A stretch of 64,000 nucleotides of DNA, from assembly GCF_002760615.1 (NCBI RefSeq), contig NZ_AWWI01000064.1, forward strand, positions 62,001-126,000, read 5' to 3'. A model generated the notes under the pieces. That model was given only the letters and a program-made list of their open reading frames with translations. It did no database searches and had not been told where the DNA came from. Made by a program: the position numbers and the translations under genes. Positions 16,381 to 25,778 of this stretch are shown here, in pieces (position 1 is the first letter of the stretch; every line of letters starts with the position of its first letter). Source of the stretch: Puniceibacterium antarcticum. GTDB taxonomy: Bacteria > Pseudomonadota > Alphaproteobacteria > Rhodobacterales > Rhodobacteraceae.

Positions 16381-17295
16381 TCAGGCAAACAGCATTGAGC
16401 TGAGTTTCCGCCGGCCTTTGAGCGCAACCGGATCATTTGGCTTGAGTGCGTCGAAAATGGTGAAAAGCTGGGCCTTTGCCGCAGCCTCGCTCCACTCGCG
16501 ATCACGACGAAAAGATTCAAGCAGTTGTTCCACCGCTCCTTCGACATCGCCCGTGGCATACAGCGCCTGCGCCAGATCCAGCCGCGCCTGATGATCGGCG
16601 GGGTCGGCTTCGACCTTGGCCATCAGCTCGGTCACCGGACCGGCATTCTTGGCCTGCCGCGCCAGCATGAGCTGGGCGTGGGCCGCCTCAAGCTCGGGCG
16701 CCTTGGAAATCTCGACCGGCGCACCGTTCAGGACCGCTTCTGCCTGATCAAGATCATCCAGCGCAATGTGGCAGCGCACCATGCCGCCGTACGCACCGGC
16801 GTGGTTCGGGTCTTCTTCAAGGATCGCGGCAAAGATCTGCACCGCATCCGCAGCGGCCCCCTGCTCCAGCATCTCTTCGGCGGCAGCAATCGCTTCGTCC
16901 AGACCGCCGCTTGCATCGCCGCCGGCCAACTTTACCAGCTTTTCGACAAAGGCCTTCACCTCGGATTGCGGCACGGCGCCCTGAAATCCGTCAACCGGCT
17001 GACCCTGATAAAAGGCATAGACCGTGGGGATCGACTGGATTTGCAGCTGTGCAGCGATCTGCTGTGCCTCGTCCACATTAACCTTGGCCATCTTAACGGC
17101 ACCCTTTGCGGCATTCACCGCCTCTTCCAGCTGCGGGCCCAGCGTCTTGCAGGGGCCACACCAGGGCGCCCAGAAATCAACAATGATCGGGACCTCTTTG
17201 CTGGCCTCGATCACCTCTTTCATGAAATCCCGCTCTGCCACGTCTTTGACATGACTCTGCTGCGGCTTGGCGGCGCCCGTTCCCAATTCGATCAT
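16381..17295 (-). CDS. Thioredoxin with C-terminal TPR-like domain (CnoX/YbbN type)
   Basis: A 304-aa protein: residues about 20-125 are a thioredoxin domain with the active site WCGPC in FWAPWCGPCK and the cis-Pro in QSIPTVY. Residues 140-304 are helical repeats rich in Ala, Asp and Leu that resemble TPRs. E. coli CnoX acts as a chaperone and redox holdase; unlike E. coli CnoX, this one keeps the full CGPC motif. AAGGGGAT lies before the ATG at 17295. It leads the LON/Trm112 operon. Confidence 0.92.
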   Translation of the reverse strand: MIELGTGAAKPQQSHVKDVAERDFMKEVIEASKEVPIIVDFWAPWCGPCKTLGPQLEEAVNAAKGAVKMAKVNVDEAQQIAAQLQIQSIPTVYAFYQGQPVDGFQGAVPQSEVKAFVEKLVKLAGGDASGGLDEAIAAAEEMLEQGAAADAVQIFAAILEEDPNHAGAYGGMVRCHIALDDLDQAEAVLNGAPVEISKAPELEAAHAQLMLARQAKNAGPVTELMAKVEADPADHQARLDLAQALYATGDVEGAVEQLLESFRRDREWSEAAAKAQLFTIFDALKPNDPVALKGRRKLSSMLFA

Positions 17296-17424
17296 CGCGA
17301 TATCCCCTTTGCCCGGAATGGCTGTTGCCCGTTTAGATGGCGCAAGGGCCAATGCGTTGCAAGGGGGCCGTCCACCTGCGCCACCACAGCGCGGGCTACT
17401 GCCCCCGACATGCCTCGATTTTTT

Positions 17425-18213
17425 CTAAAGGTCGAAGGTCGCAAATACTGGCGCATGATCACTGGGCTGCTCCCATCCGCGCACCGCACGCAGCACGCGG
17501 CTGGAATGGGCCGAAGAAGAGATATCCGCCGTCGCCCAGACATGGTCCAGCCTGCGCCCCTTGTCCGCCGCGTCCCAGTCTGGCGAACGGTACGACCACC
17601 AAGAATAAAGATTGCCCTGCGGAATATCCTGCCGGGTGATGTCGACCCAGCCGCCTGCCTCTTGCGCCGCGCCAAGATGATCCACCTCGATGGGCGTGTG
17701 CGAAACGATCTTGAGCAGTTGCTTGTGGTTCCAGACGTCATCCTCACGCGGGGCAATGTTGAGATCTCCCACGAGGATCGCCTTTTCCGGGCGCTCTGCA
17801 TGAAACCAGTCGCGCATCTCGCTCAGATAATCGAGCTTCTGGCCGAATTTCACGTTCACGGCGCGGTCGGGTTTGTCCCCGCCTGCAGGCACGTAAAAGT
17901 TGTGGATCGTCACGCCGTTTTCCAGCCGCGCCGCGACGTGGCGGGAATGACCAAGTGCGGCAAAATCCTTGTCGCCCAGATCCTCCAGCGGCAGCTTGGA
18001 CAGGATCGCCACGCCATTGTATCCCTTTTGCCCCCGCGCAACCACATGTTCATAGCCAAGTGCTGCAAACCCCTCCAGCGGCAACAACTCTACCGGGCTC
18101 TTGCATTCCTGCAGGCACAGCACATCGGGCGCCTCTTCGCGCATCAGGCGTTCGACCAGCCCGGCACGCAGACGGACTGAGTTGATGTTCCAGGTGGCAA
18201 GGGTGAAGGGCAT
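17425..18213 (-). CDS. xthA: Exodeoxyribonuclease III / AP endonuclease
   Basis: Base-excision repair nuclease of 262 aa. Motifs of the exonuclease-endonuclease-phosphatase fold are all present: Asn in TWNINSVR, Glu in LQECKSP, Asp/Asn in VGDLNIAP, and the C-terminal Asp-His in PSDHAPVFA. The start MPFTLATWN at 18213 is normal for the family. It is a single gene; upstream, on the opposite strand, lies a riboswitch-like sequence. Confidence 0.95.
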   Translation of the reverse strand: MPFTLATWNINSVRLRAGLVERLMREEAPDVLCLQECKSPVELLPLEGFAALGYEHVVARGQKGYNGVAILSKLPLEDLGDKDFAALGHSRHVAARLENGVTIHNFYVPAGGDKPDRAVNVKFGQKLDYLSEMRDWFHAERPEKAILVGDLNIAPREDDVWNHKQLLKIVSHTPIEVDHLGAAQEAGGWVDITRQDIPQGNLYSWWSYRSPDWDAADKGRRLDHVWATADISSSAHSSRVLRAVRGWEQPSDHAPVFATFDL

Positions 18214-18265
18214 GGCAGGCTTCCTTGGGCTTTGCGCCAGTGTCTGCGGCGCGTGGATATGCGCC

Positions 18266-18365
18266 CGGACCATGCCCCTGATGGGATGCTGGGTGCAAGC
18301 CGGGAAAAAGACGCACCGCAACCGTGCCGCCCTTACGATGGTGGTCCATCAGACTCTACGCCCAG
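18266..18365 (+). promoter_or_regulatory. Cobalamin-riboswitch-like sequence without a downstream gene
   Basis: On the plus strand the order GGGATGCTGGGTGCAAGCC (18283-18301), CGCAACCGT (18317-18325) and CATCAGACTCTACGCC (18347-18362) resembles the B12-element core (GGGA, GGTGCAA, CGCAACTGT, then the CAGA...GCC box). A 7-bp closing stem CTGATGG / CCATCAG (18279-18285 / 18346-18352) encloses it. No plus-strand gene follows before the 3' end of the opposite gene at 18461. A degenerate remnant or a chance match is possible. Confidence 0.35.
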
Positions 18366-18460
18366 CGCGCCTTTCGATACAGACAGGGCGGAACAGAAAT
18401 CCAGAGTTCCTTCTCTTCAAAAACACGCCCGCCGGCGGCTGCAGATTCTGGCGCAAAACC

Positions 18461-19498
18461 TCAGATGATCTCGTCCTCATCAAACAGTGCCGCGGCTTCG
18501 AGATGTTCTCCCATTCCCTGCGCGGCGGCCTCGGCATGAGCGGCGCGTCTGGGGATGGCGATGTGAAACAGTGCGTCGCCCTCATTCACCACGGGCAGGT
18601 TGGTGCGCCCCACGACAATGCCGGTGTCCATGGCCAGCACCTCGGCCTCGACCTCTCCAAACGGATCAGAGATGACGCCAAGCACATCGCCGACCTCGAC
18701 GTAATCGCCGCTTGCCTTCATCGTCCGCAACAGCCCGCCTGTCGGCGCACGCGACCAGCTCGACCGTTCGCAGAACACTGGCGCACCGCGCGCCCGGGGC
18801 ACACCCTTGGGAGTGATCATACCCAGCTGCGCCATCACCCTCAGGATGCCCGCCACACCCGCGCGGGCGGCGAATTCATCAAACCGCAGCCCCTCGCCCG
18901 CCTCATAAAGCAGCAGATCAACGCCGCGCGCCTCTGCCTCGCCGCGCAGGGATCCTTCGCGCACCTTGGACATCAGCGTGACGGGGGCGGCAAAGGCCTC
19001 GCCCAGGGCGCGCAGCCGTTCATTGCCCGGGGTCAGGCGGATTTGCGGCAGGTTGGTGCGCCCGACGGCAGCCGAATGCAGATCAATGCCGATGTCGCAG
19101 CGCATCACGATCTCTTTCATGAAGAGATGGGCCAGTCGCGCCGCCAGAGAGCCTTCGGAATGCCCCGGAAAACAGCGGTTGAGGTCGCGCCGGTCGGGCA
19201 GATAGCGGGACTGGTTGAGAAATCCATAGGCGTTGACGATAGGCACCGCGATCAGCGTCCCGGACAGCCGCTGCAACGGGGCTGCGCGCAGAAGCCGACG
19301 AACGATTTCCGCTCCAATCACTTCGTCGCCGTGGATAGCGGCAGACACGAACATCACCGGTCCGGGCCGCCGCCCGTTGACCACATGGGCCGACAGCGTC
19401 ACAGGCGTGTGGTCGGACATGACCGAAACCGGCAGATCGATCGTGCGTCGGCTGCCCGGCGGGATAGAAACTGTTCCGAAGTCAAAGGCTGTGTTCAT
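18461..19498 (-). CDS. Succinylglutamate desuccinylase/aspartoacylase family protein
   Basis: Zinc-dependent amide hydrolase of 345 aa in the M14-like AstE/ASPA family. Zinc and catalytic motifs: SAAIHGDEVIGAE, RDLNRCFPG and GIDLHSA. The C-terminal part (GDVLGVISDPFGEVEAEVLA) is a barrel-like domain typical of this subgroup. GAGGGGGAG lies before the ATG at 19498. The acyl-amino-acid substrate is not known. It is a single gene downstream of the MFS gene, with a 187-bp gap. Confidence 0.88.
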   Translation of the reverse strand: MNTAFDFGTVSIPPGSRRTIDLPVSVMSDHTPVTLSAHVVNGRRPGPVMFVSAAIHGDEVIGAEIVRRLLRAAPLQRLSGTLIAVPIVNAYGFLNQSRYLPDRRDLNRCFPGHSEGSLAARLAHLFMKEIVMRCDIGIDLHSAAVGRTNLPQIRLTPGNERLRALGEAFAAPVTLMSKVREGSLRGEAEARGVDLLLYEAGEGLRFDEFAARAGVAGILRVMAQLGMITPKGVPRARGAPVFCERSSWSRAPTGGLLRTMKASGDYVEVGDVLGVISDPFGEVEAEVLAMDTGIVVGRTNLPVVNEGDALFHIAIPRRAAHAEAAAQGMGEHLEAAALFDEDEII

Positions 19499-19685
19499 CT
19501 GGCTCCCCCTCGGTATCGGCATTTGATAGGACGACAAGGCCGCGCCGATGACAAGTGCCAGAGCCCCCGAGCCGCGCCTTTTGCACCCGCAATCGCCTCC
19601 ACCCCGCGGGACAGATCGAAAAAGCAGCCACCCGCCTTTTTTGGGCGGGCGCTAACCTACCTTGGCCAAGGGCGAATGGCCGCGC

Positions 19686-20948
19686 TCAGTGCTGGCGGTT
19701 GCGCGGCGCGCCGAACAGCCGACCGTTTTCAGCCACAGCCACAAGGCTGAGCGAAAGCGCCCCCAGCAGGGTGAAGCCGGTGAGCATCGGGATCAATGAG
19801 CCATTGTAGAAATAGCCGACAATGCCACCCAAAATGCCGCCGCCCAGAGTCTGCACCGTGCCCAGCACTGCCGAAGCCGTGCCCGCCACTTGGCCCAGTG
19901 GATCCATCGCCAACGAGTTGAAGTTCGTCGGGATAAAGCCGAACAGGCAGAACTGCGGGATCAGCAGCCCGAGGAACAGACCGAACGGCGCCGCACCACC
20001 ATAACCGATCGCCACGCATAGATGCAGTGCCGCGATCAAAGTGAACCCGGTCAGCGCGCCGTGGCTCAGCCGCCGTGTTCCAAACCGTGCGACCAGCCGC
20101 GAGTTGGCAAAGCTTGAAAGCGACATGAAACAGGCCACGAGCGAGAAGTAGAGCGTGAAGGCCGGTCCGATGCCGTAGACTTGGGTATAGATCTGCTCGG
20201 CCTGAGCAATAAAGGCAAAGAGCACGCCGAAAAACGCCCCCGTCGCCAGCGTGTAGCCAAAGGCCTGCCGGTTGGTAAAGATGATGCGGAACGCCTCAAG
20301 CACCCGCTTTGCCGTCAGTTCGCGCCGGTCATCGGGGTTCAGCGTTTCAGGCAGGCGAAACCAGGCCCAGGCAAAAGCGACGACGCCAAACAGGCACATG
20401 ACCGCAGACAATTCGCGCCATGTGCCCAGCAGCAGGATCAACGACCCAAGGTTGGGCGCAAAGACCGGCATCACCATGAAGACCATCATCACCAGCGACA
20501 TGACAGAGGCCATGCGCGGTCCGTTGAACCTGTCCCGGACGACCGAAAGGGCGATGACCCGCGTTGCCGCAGCCCCGATGCCCTGAATGACGCGTAGCGC
20601 GACAAGGATGCCGAAGGTCGGTGTAAAGATCGCGGCAAAAGCCGCCGCCACATAGATCCCAAGACCCGCAAACAGCACCTTGCGCCGTCCAAACCGGTCC
20701 GACAGCGGTCCGTAGATCATCTGCGCGCCGCCAAACCCCAAGATATAGGCGGTGATCACCCACTGGCGCTGATTGTCCGAGGTGATGCCAAGGGCGCTGC
20801 CCACATCCGACAGCGCCGGGATGTAGACATCAATGGCGGCCGCGTTCAAGGCCATCAGAAGGGCGATGATCGCCACAAATTCCCAATAGGGCAGGCTGTC
20901 CGCGCGGCTGGTGCGCGACTCCATGTCGGTTGATGAGGTCATAGCCAT
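19686..20948 (-). CDS. MFS multidrug transporter, Bcr/CflA subfamily
   Basis: Proton-driven drug exporter of 420 aa with about 12 transmembrane helices. DVYIPALSDVGSALG in helix 1 and the loop 2-3 motif GPLSDRFGRRKVL are typical of Bcr/CflA proteins, and ALRVIQGIGAAATRVIAL matches helix 4-5. An alternative start two codons downstream (20942) is possible. The substrate is unknown. An isolated TTTGCATGCAAA palindrome lies about 195 bp upstream. Confidence 0.92.
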   Translation of the reverse strand: MAMTSSTDMESRTSRADSLPYWEFVAIIALLMALNAAAIDVYIPALSDVGSALGITSDNQRQWVITAYILGFGGAQMIYGPLSDRFGRRKVLFAGLGIYVAAAFAAIFTPTFGILVALRVIQGIGAAATRVIALSVVRDRFNGPRMASVMSLVMMVFMVMPVFAPNLGSLILLLGTWRELSAVMCLFGVVAFAWAWFRLPETLNPDDRRELTAKRVLEAFRIIFTNRQAFGYTLATGAFFGVLFAFIAQAEQIYTQVYGIGPAFTLYFSLVACFMSLSSFANSRLVARFGTRRLSHGALTGFTLIAALHLCVAIGYGGAAPFGLFLGLLIPQFCLFGFIPTNFNSLAMDPLGQVAGTASAVLGTVQTLGGGILGGIVGYFYNGSLIPMLTGFTLLGALSLSLVAVAENGRLFGAPRNRQH

Positions 20949-21142
20949 CGGGTGGTCTTTCTATCGGCTGGGCATTCAAGCGCGTGAGGTCCGTGAGGCG
21001 CGCCATTCTGGTGCAACGCCGATTCGCCCCAAGCGATTGACTTAGGGCGCGGTTGCGTATCTGCTACACCAAGCGGTTCATTTTTGCAGCCACTTCGTTC
21101 CACAGGGTAACGGCCTTGCGCCTGACGCATGGCTTTCATCCA

Positions 21143-21154
21143 TTTGCATGCAAA
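21143..21154. promoter_or_regulatory. 12-bp palindrome upstream of the Bcr/CflA gene
   Basis: TTTGCATGCAAA is a perfect 12-bp palindrome in the 280-bp gap between two MFS exporter genes on the same strand. It could be an operator, but it lies 195 bp from the next start and short palindromes arise by chance. Confidence 0.25.
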
Positions 21155-21235
21155 CGGATTGACGCGCGCCGCCGGGATCAGCCTCCGCTCCGCTGACCTT
21201 CGCCACCCCCCTTGCCTGTGAAGATCACACTGCCG

Positions 21236-22468
21236 TCAAAGTCTCAGCTTTTTCCAGCCGTAGATCAGCATCATCCCCGACCCCACCGCCCCGACAATAT
21301 AGGGCGCTCGCAGCGCCAGATCACGACCAAGTTCGGGCTGCACAAGCGAGACGATCCAGCCCCCTGCCAAGGCACCGATCGGCATCATGCCCCAGCCAAA
21401 GAAGCGGTAGAGCGCATTGACTCGCCCCAGAAGTGCATCTGGAATCAGCCGCTGACGGTAAGACACAGTCACGATATTCCACAGCAAGGCGGCGATCATC
21501 TCGACAAACAGCGCCAGACCCACAAGGGCCGGGCTTGCGGTCATCGCGATGATCAAAAAGGGCAGCGGCATCAGGCACAGGGCCAGCAGCACACTGGACT
21601 GCGCCCCGATCCGCGCCACAACTTTGGGTCCGACAATCCCGCCGACGACTCCCCCGGCGGCCCCGGCAGTCAGCAGGATCCCATGCCCAACCGCGTCCAG
21701 CCCCATGATTTCTTGCGAGAACAGGATCAGCATCGTCACCGCCATCGTCGAAATCGCATTAATCAGGCCCAGCATGATCGCCAAGCGAAAGATCGTGGGC
21801 TGCGTGCGCATCCAGCTCCAGCCCTCGACCACCTCGGGCCAGATACGTCGGGCGGGCCGCACTGCCCTGCGCGGAATCGCGATACACCAGACCAGCCAGG
21901 CCGCAATGCCAAAAGTCACCGCATCCAATGCAAACGGCGCAGGCACCGCCAGCGCGATCAGCACCCCGGCAAGCGGCGGGCCGACAAAGGACCCCATGAC
22001 CTGCTCGACACTCCACATCTGACCATTCGCGACTTCCAGATCTCTCTCGGCCACAAGAGAGGGCAGCACCGTCTGGGCCGCATTGTCGCGCACCACCTCT
22101 GCCGCCCCCAGCAGAAACGCCAGACCGCACAGCGCCAGAATGTAGCTCAGCGGATCACCGTCCAATGGAAAGCCCGGGATGGAAAAGATCAGCGCGATCA
22201 CACCGGCGGTCAGCAGCAGACGAAAGACATCCGCCTGAACCATCAGCATCCGCCGGTCGCGCCTGTCCACGATGACCCCAGCGGGGATCGACAACAAAAG
22301 CCACGGCAGACGGGTTGCAAAAGCAACAAGCGCGATCAGCGCCGGATCGCGGGTGATCAGCGTGGCAAGCCAGGGAAAGGCCAGCGCCGAAATCCCATCG
22401 CCCAGATTGGAAATCGCGGTGGCAGAGAACAACAGCCGGTAAGGCCGGTTTGAAACAAGCAATGTCAT
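21236..22468 (-). CDS. MFS transporter, enterobactin-exporter-like (MFS_3) type
   Basis: A 410-aa membrane protein with about 12 helices. It starts MTLLVSNRPYRLLFSATAIS and has the motif PAGVIVDRRDRRMLM between helices 2 and 3. The loop RLIPDALLGRVNALYRFFGW is typical of the EntS/MefA-like family. The ATG at 22468 is preferred to an upstream in-frame TTG at 22477. The exported compound is unknown. It is separated from the peroxiredoxin gene by a clear terminator. Confidence 0.9.
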   Translation of the reverse strand: MTLLVSNRPYRLLFSATAISNLGDGISALAFPWLATLITRDPALIALVAFATRLPWLLLSIPAGVIVDRRDRRMLMVQADVFRLLLTAGVIALIFSIPGFPLDGDPLSYILALCGLAFLLGAAEVVRDNAAQTVLPSLVAERDLEVANGQMWSVEQVMGSFVGPPLAGVLIALAVPAPFALDAVTFGIAAWLVWCIAIPRRAVRPARRIWPEVVEGWSWMRTQPTIFRLAIMLGLINAISTMAVTMLILFSQEIMGLDAVGHGILLTAGAAGGVVGGIVGPKVVARIGAQSSVLLALCLMPLPFLIIAMTASPALVGLALFVEMIAALLWNIVTVSYRQRLIPDALLGRVNALYRFFGWGMMPIGALAGGWIVSLVQPELGRDLALRAPYIVGAVGSGMMLIYGWKKLRL

Positions 22469-22575
22469 GAAACGCAAGCAGACGACGCCACCGACAACCA
22501 GTCAACGGAAAAGATCCGCGGCCCGTCTTTCCCGTGCGCGCGACATGGCAGTATTGAGACAGCCCCGAAACGGAA

Positions 22576-22598
22576 AAGCCCCGCCATCAGCGGGGCTT
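22576..22598 (-). terminator. Intrinsic terminator after the peroxiredoxin gene
   Basis: The stem AAGCCCCGC / GCGGGGCTT (22576-22584 / 22590-22598) is followed on the minus strand by TTTTCC, 28 bp beyond the peroxiredoxin stop. Confidence 0.85.
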
Positions 22599-22626
22599 CC
22601 TGCAGGTTTGTAACTCTGATCCGGAT

Positions 22627-23280
22627 TCAGTCCGGCAGCTTGGCCATCCGCAGATAGGGCAGCACGGTCTTGAACTCACCAAATTTCGCCTTGGCATCCT
22701 CGGCATTGACCGAAGTCGGAATGACCACATCCTGTCCGACTTCCCAGTTCGCCGGTGTCGCGACGGAATATTTCGCCGCTGTCTGCAGCCCGTCCAGCGC
22801 GCGCAGCACCTCAGCAAAGTTGCGCCCCACGTTCATCGGATAGGTCATCGACAGCTTCAGCTTTTTGTCCGGCCCGATGATGAACACCGCCCGCACCGTG
22901 GCGCTGTCATTGGGCGTGCGGCCATCGGGCATATAGGCCTCGGCCGGCAGCATATCGAAGGCTTTGGACACTTCCAAACCCGCATCCGCGATGATCGGAA
23001 AACCCGCCTTTGCACCGCTGGAGGATTCGATGTCGACCTTCCACTTCTTGTGCTCTTCCACACCGTCGACCGAAACGCCGATCACCTTGGTGTCGCGCTT
23101 GGCCCATTCATCGGCCAACTGTGCGACAGCCCCGAATTCTGTGGTGCAGACAGGCGTGAAATCCTTGGGGTGGCTGAACAGGATCGCCCAGTGATCACCA
23201 ATCCAGTCATGCAGCTTGATCGTGCCCTGATCCGTTTCGACCGTCATATCCGGAATCGTGTCATTGATGCGCAGGCCCAT
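22627..23280 (-). CDS. 1-Cys peroxiredoxin (Prx6 subfamily)
   Basis: Thiol peroxidase of 217 aa reducing peroxides. The peroxidatic Cys is residue 45 in DFTPVCTTEF, with the supporting Thr and Arg (SATVRAVFIIGPDKK) present. No resolving Cys is seen, and the long C-terminal domain (FAEVLRALDGLQTAAKYSV onward) marks the Prx6 group. GGAGAAGAGA lies before the ATG. A single gene with its own terminator. Confidence 0.95.
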   Translation of the reverse strand: MGLRINDTIPDMTVETDQGTIKLHDWIGDHWAILFSHPKDFTPVCTTEFGAVAQLADEWAKRDTKVIGVSVDGVEEHKKWKVDIESSSGAKAGFPIIADAGLEVSKAFDMLPAEAYMPDGRTPNDSATVRAVFIIGPDKKLKLSMTYPMNVGRNFAEVLRALDGLQTAAKYSVATPANWEVGQDVVIPTSVNAEDAKAKFGEFKTVLPYLRMAKLPD

Positions 23281-23433
23281 GATCTCTTCTCCATGTTTTG
23301 TTGCCGTTAACCTCTACATAGGCTCTTCAGCGCTGCTTTGCATCCCCTTGAACTGCCCCAACGGCAGTGACAATATATGATCAAATTCCCGCGGCACCTG
23401 CCCGGGACGAAACACCACACGGGAGACTTCAGC

Positions 23434-24873
23434 ATGATCGAGAAACGCCAGTTCTACATCAACGGGGCCTGGGTCGATGCAATCGACGGCACCGACCATC
23501 AGGTCATCAACCCTTCGACCGAAGAGCCCTGCGCGGTGATCTCGCTCGGCGGTCAGGCCGATACCGATGCCGCCGTCGCTGCCGCCAAGGCCGCCCTGCC
23601 CGGCTGGATGGCCACGCCGCCTGCCGAACGCATCGCCTGCGTCGAGCGCCTGCTTGAGGTCTACAACCGCCGGGCCGAGGAAATGTCCCAGGCCATGAGC
23701 CTTGAGATGGGCGCGCCCATCGACCTCGCCCGCTCCGGCCAGACCGGCTCTGGCACCTGGCATCTGCAGAACTTCATCGACGCCGCCAAGGCGTTTGATT
23801 TTGACGCGCCGCTGAACGATCACTCGCCCGAGGATCGCATCATCCACGAGGCCGTCGGCGTCGCCGCGCTGATCACGCCCTGGAACTGGCCGATGAACCA
23901 GGTCACGCTCAAGGTTGGTGCGGCGGCTGTCGCAGGCTGCACCATGGTGCTGAAGCCGTCCGAGGAATCCCCCCTCAACGCCATGCTCTTTGCCGAGATG
24001 ATGGACGAGGCAGGCTTTCCCAAAGGCGTCTTTAACCTCGTGAACGGCGATGGCGTCGGCGTCGGCTCGCAGCTCTCCTCGCACCCCGACGTGGACATGG
24101 TCAGCTTCACCGGCTCGACCCGCGCGGGCAAGCTGATCTCCAAAGCCGCCGCCGACACGCTGAAACGCGTGCACCTGGAACTGGGTGGCAAGGGCGCGAA
24201 CCTGATATTCGCCGATGCCGATGACAAGGCCGTGACGCGTGGCGTGCGCCACATGATGGAAAACACCGGCCAGTCCTGCAATGCGCCCAGCCGAATGATG
24301 GTCGAGGCGCCGATCTATGACCGCGCCGTAGCCGAAGCCGCCGAAGCCGCCAATGCCACCAGGGTCGCCCCGGCAAGCGAAGAAGGCCGCCACATCGGCC
24401 CGGTGGTCAACGCCGTGCAATGGGGCAAGATTCAGGACCTCATCCAGAAGGGCATCGACGAAGGCGCGCGTCTGGTTGCCGGTGGCCCCGGTCGCCCCGA
24501 AGGCCTGAACCGCGGCTTCTATGTCCGCCCGACGGTCTTTGCCGACGTAACCCCGGACATGACCATCGCGCGCGAGGAAATCTTTGGCCCGGTCCTGTCG
24601 ATCATGAAGTTCGACACCGAGGAAGAAGGCCTGCGCATCGCCAATGACACGCCTTATGGCCTGACAAACTACGTCCAGACTCAGGATGGCGCGCGCCGCA
24701 ACCGGCTCGCCCGCCAGCTGCGCTCGGGCATGGTGCAGATGAACGGCAAGTCCCGCTCGGCCGGCTCCCCCTTTGGCGGCATGAAACAATCGGGCAATGG
24801 CCGCGAAGGCGGATCCTGGGGCATCGCCGACTTCCTTGAAGTCAAGGCCGTCTCCGGCTGGGCCGCCGAATAA
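23434..24873 (+). CDS. NAD(P)-dependent aldehyde dehydrogenase
   Basis: Oxidises an aldehyde to a carboxylic acid. 479 aa with the substrate/cofactor segment TPWNWPMNQV, the NAD-binding GSTRAGK, catalytic Glu in LELGGKGANL and nucleophile Cys in NTGQSCNAPSR. The C-terminal IFGPVLSIM and PFGGMKQSGNGREGG are typical. The ATG at 23434 has GGGAG before it; an upstream in-frame ATG at 23377 would add 19 residues not seen in the family. The substrate is unknown. Confidence 0.95.
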   Translation: MIEKRQFYINGAWVDAIDGTDHQVINPSTEEPCAVISLGGQADTDAAVAAAKAALPGWMATPPAERIACVERLLEVYNRRAEEMSQAMSLEMGAPIDLARSGQTGSGTWHLQNFIDAAKAFDFDAPLNDHSPEDRIIHEAVGVAALITPWNWPMNQVTLKVGAAAVAGCTMVLKPSEESPLNAMLFAEMMDEAGFPKGVFNLVNGDGVGVGSQLSSHPDVDMVSFTGSTRAGKLISKAAADTLKRVHLELGGKGANLIFADADDKAVTRGVRHMMENTGQSCNAPSRMMVEAPIYDRAVAEAAEAANATRVAPASEEGRHIGPVVNAVQWGKIQDLIQKGIDEGARLVAGGPGRPEGLNRGFYVRPTVFADVTPDMTIAREEIFGPVLSIMKFDTEEEGLRIANDTPYGLTNYVQTQDGARRNRLARQLRSGMVQMNGKSRSAGSPFGGMKQSGNGREGGSWGIADFLEVKAVSGWAAE

Positions 24874-24888
24874 GCGCCAGACAAGAAA

Positions 24889-24916
24889 GGGCGGCACGTT
24901 GCAAAACGTGCCGCCC
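24889..24916 (+). terminator. Stem-loop after the aldehyde dehydrogenase gene
   Basis: The 12-bp stem GGGCGGCACGTT / AACGTGCCGCCC (24889-24900 / 24905-24916) with a 4-nt loop starts 16 bp after the stop. No U-tract follows on the plus strand. Confidence 0.6.
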
Positions 24917-25024
24917 CAACGTCCGAACCAGATCAAGACGCACCAACATCGCCTCGGGGTTCCGTCCCCCGCTTCTTCTCTTCCCAAATACGCAAAACCA
25001 AACGCCTGCCAAAGGCGCCACGCT

Positions 25025-25672
25025 TCAGAACGGCGCGGGCAGACGAAACTTGACCCCTTCGCCCCCCTCGGGATGGCGCAGCCGCAATTCCTGTGCATGC
25101 AGCATCATCCGCGGATACTCCGCCGCCCGCTCGGGCATGTACAGCGGATCGCCCAGGATCGGATGCCCCAGCGACAGCATATGCACCCGCAACTGATGGC
25201 TCCGCCCCGTATGCGGCATCAGCTGCACGCGGCTTTCATCATCCTCAGCCTTCATCACCCGCCAGTCGGTCTGCGCGGCGCGCCCCTCTTCGTGGTCCAC
25301 CCTCTGCAACGGACGGTTCGGCCAGTCCACCTTGAGCGGCAGATCCACGGTCCCGGTCTTCGGCTCCAGCCGTCCGGCGACGCGGGCCAGATAGGTCTTT
25401 TTCACCATCCGCTTTTCGAACTGCAGCCCCAGATGCCGCTGCGCATGGGGCGTCAGGGCAAAGACCATGACACCGGATGTGTCCCGGTCCAGCCGATGCA
25501 CCAGCAGCACCTGAGGAAAGGCCGCCTCAAGTCGCGCGATCAGGCAATCGGCCAGCCCCTCAGCCTTGCCCGGCACGGACAACAGGCCCGCAGGCTTGTT
25601 CACCACAAGCAGCTCCTGATCCTCGTGCAGGATCTCGATCGGGTCGGTGGGGGGGGCATACTCAGTCATCAT
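25025..25672 (-). CDS. RluA-family pseudouridine synthase
   Basis: Modifies uridines in rRNA or tRNA. About 215 aa with the N-terminal ILHEDQELLVVNKPAGLLSV, catalytic Asp in VHRLDRDTSGVMVFA, and the C-terminal MPHTGRSHQLRVHM and HPILGDPLY. There is no S4 domain, so it resembles RluA itself. The adjacent ATGs at 25672 and 25669 are both plausible; a GTG at 25771 would add residues without family sequence. It is the last gene of a four-gene minus-strand run with LysE, GFA and LysE genes. Confidence 0.93.
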   Translation of the reverse strand: MMTEYAPPTDPIEILHEDQELLVVNKPAGLLSVPGKAEGLADCLIARLEAAFPQVLLVHRLDRDTSGVMVFALTPHAQRHLGLQFEKRMVKKTYLARVAGRLEPKTGTVDLPLKVDWPNRPLQRVDHEEGRAAQTDWRVMKAEDDESRVQLMPHTGRSHQLRVHMLSLGHPILGDPLYMPERAAEYPRMMLHAQELRLRHPEGGEGVKFRLPAPF

Positions 25673-25778
25673 ACCCACCCCATGACAAAAGCCGGCATGG
25701 CCCGCAAGGGTCACCGTCTTTGCGCCGTCGCACCAAAACGGCATCGGCGACAGGCAAACTCCGCCCGCCACGGAACTG

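Noticed and set aside
16525-18180. 551-aa plus-strand frame across the thioredoxin and xthA genes
   Set aside because: Both minus-strand genes have complete catalytic motifs; this frame spans two genes and a gap and has none.
23314-25098. 594-aa open frame on the minus strand across the aldehyde dehydrogenase gene
   Set aside because: It is a mirror frame of a GC-rich gene: compositionally odd, with no domain, while the plus strand has all ALDH motifs.
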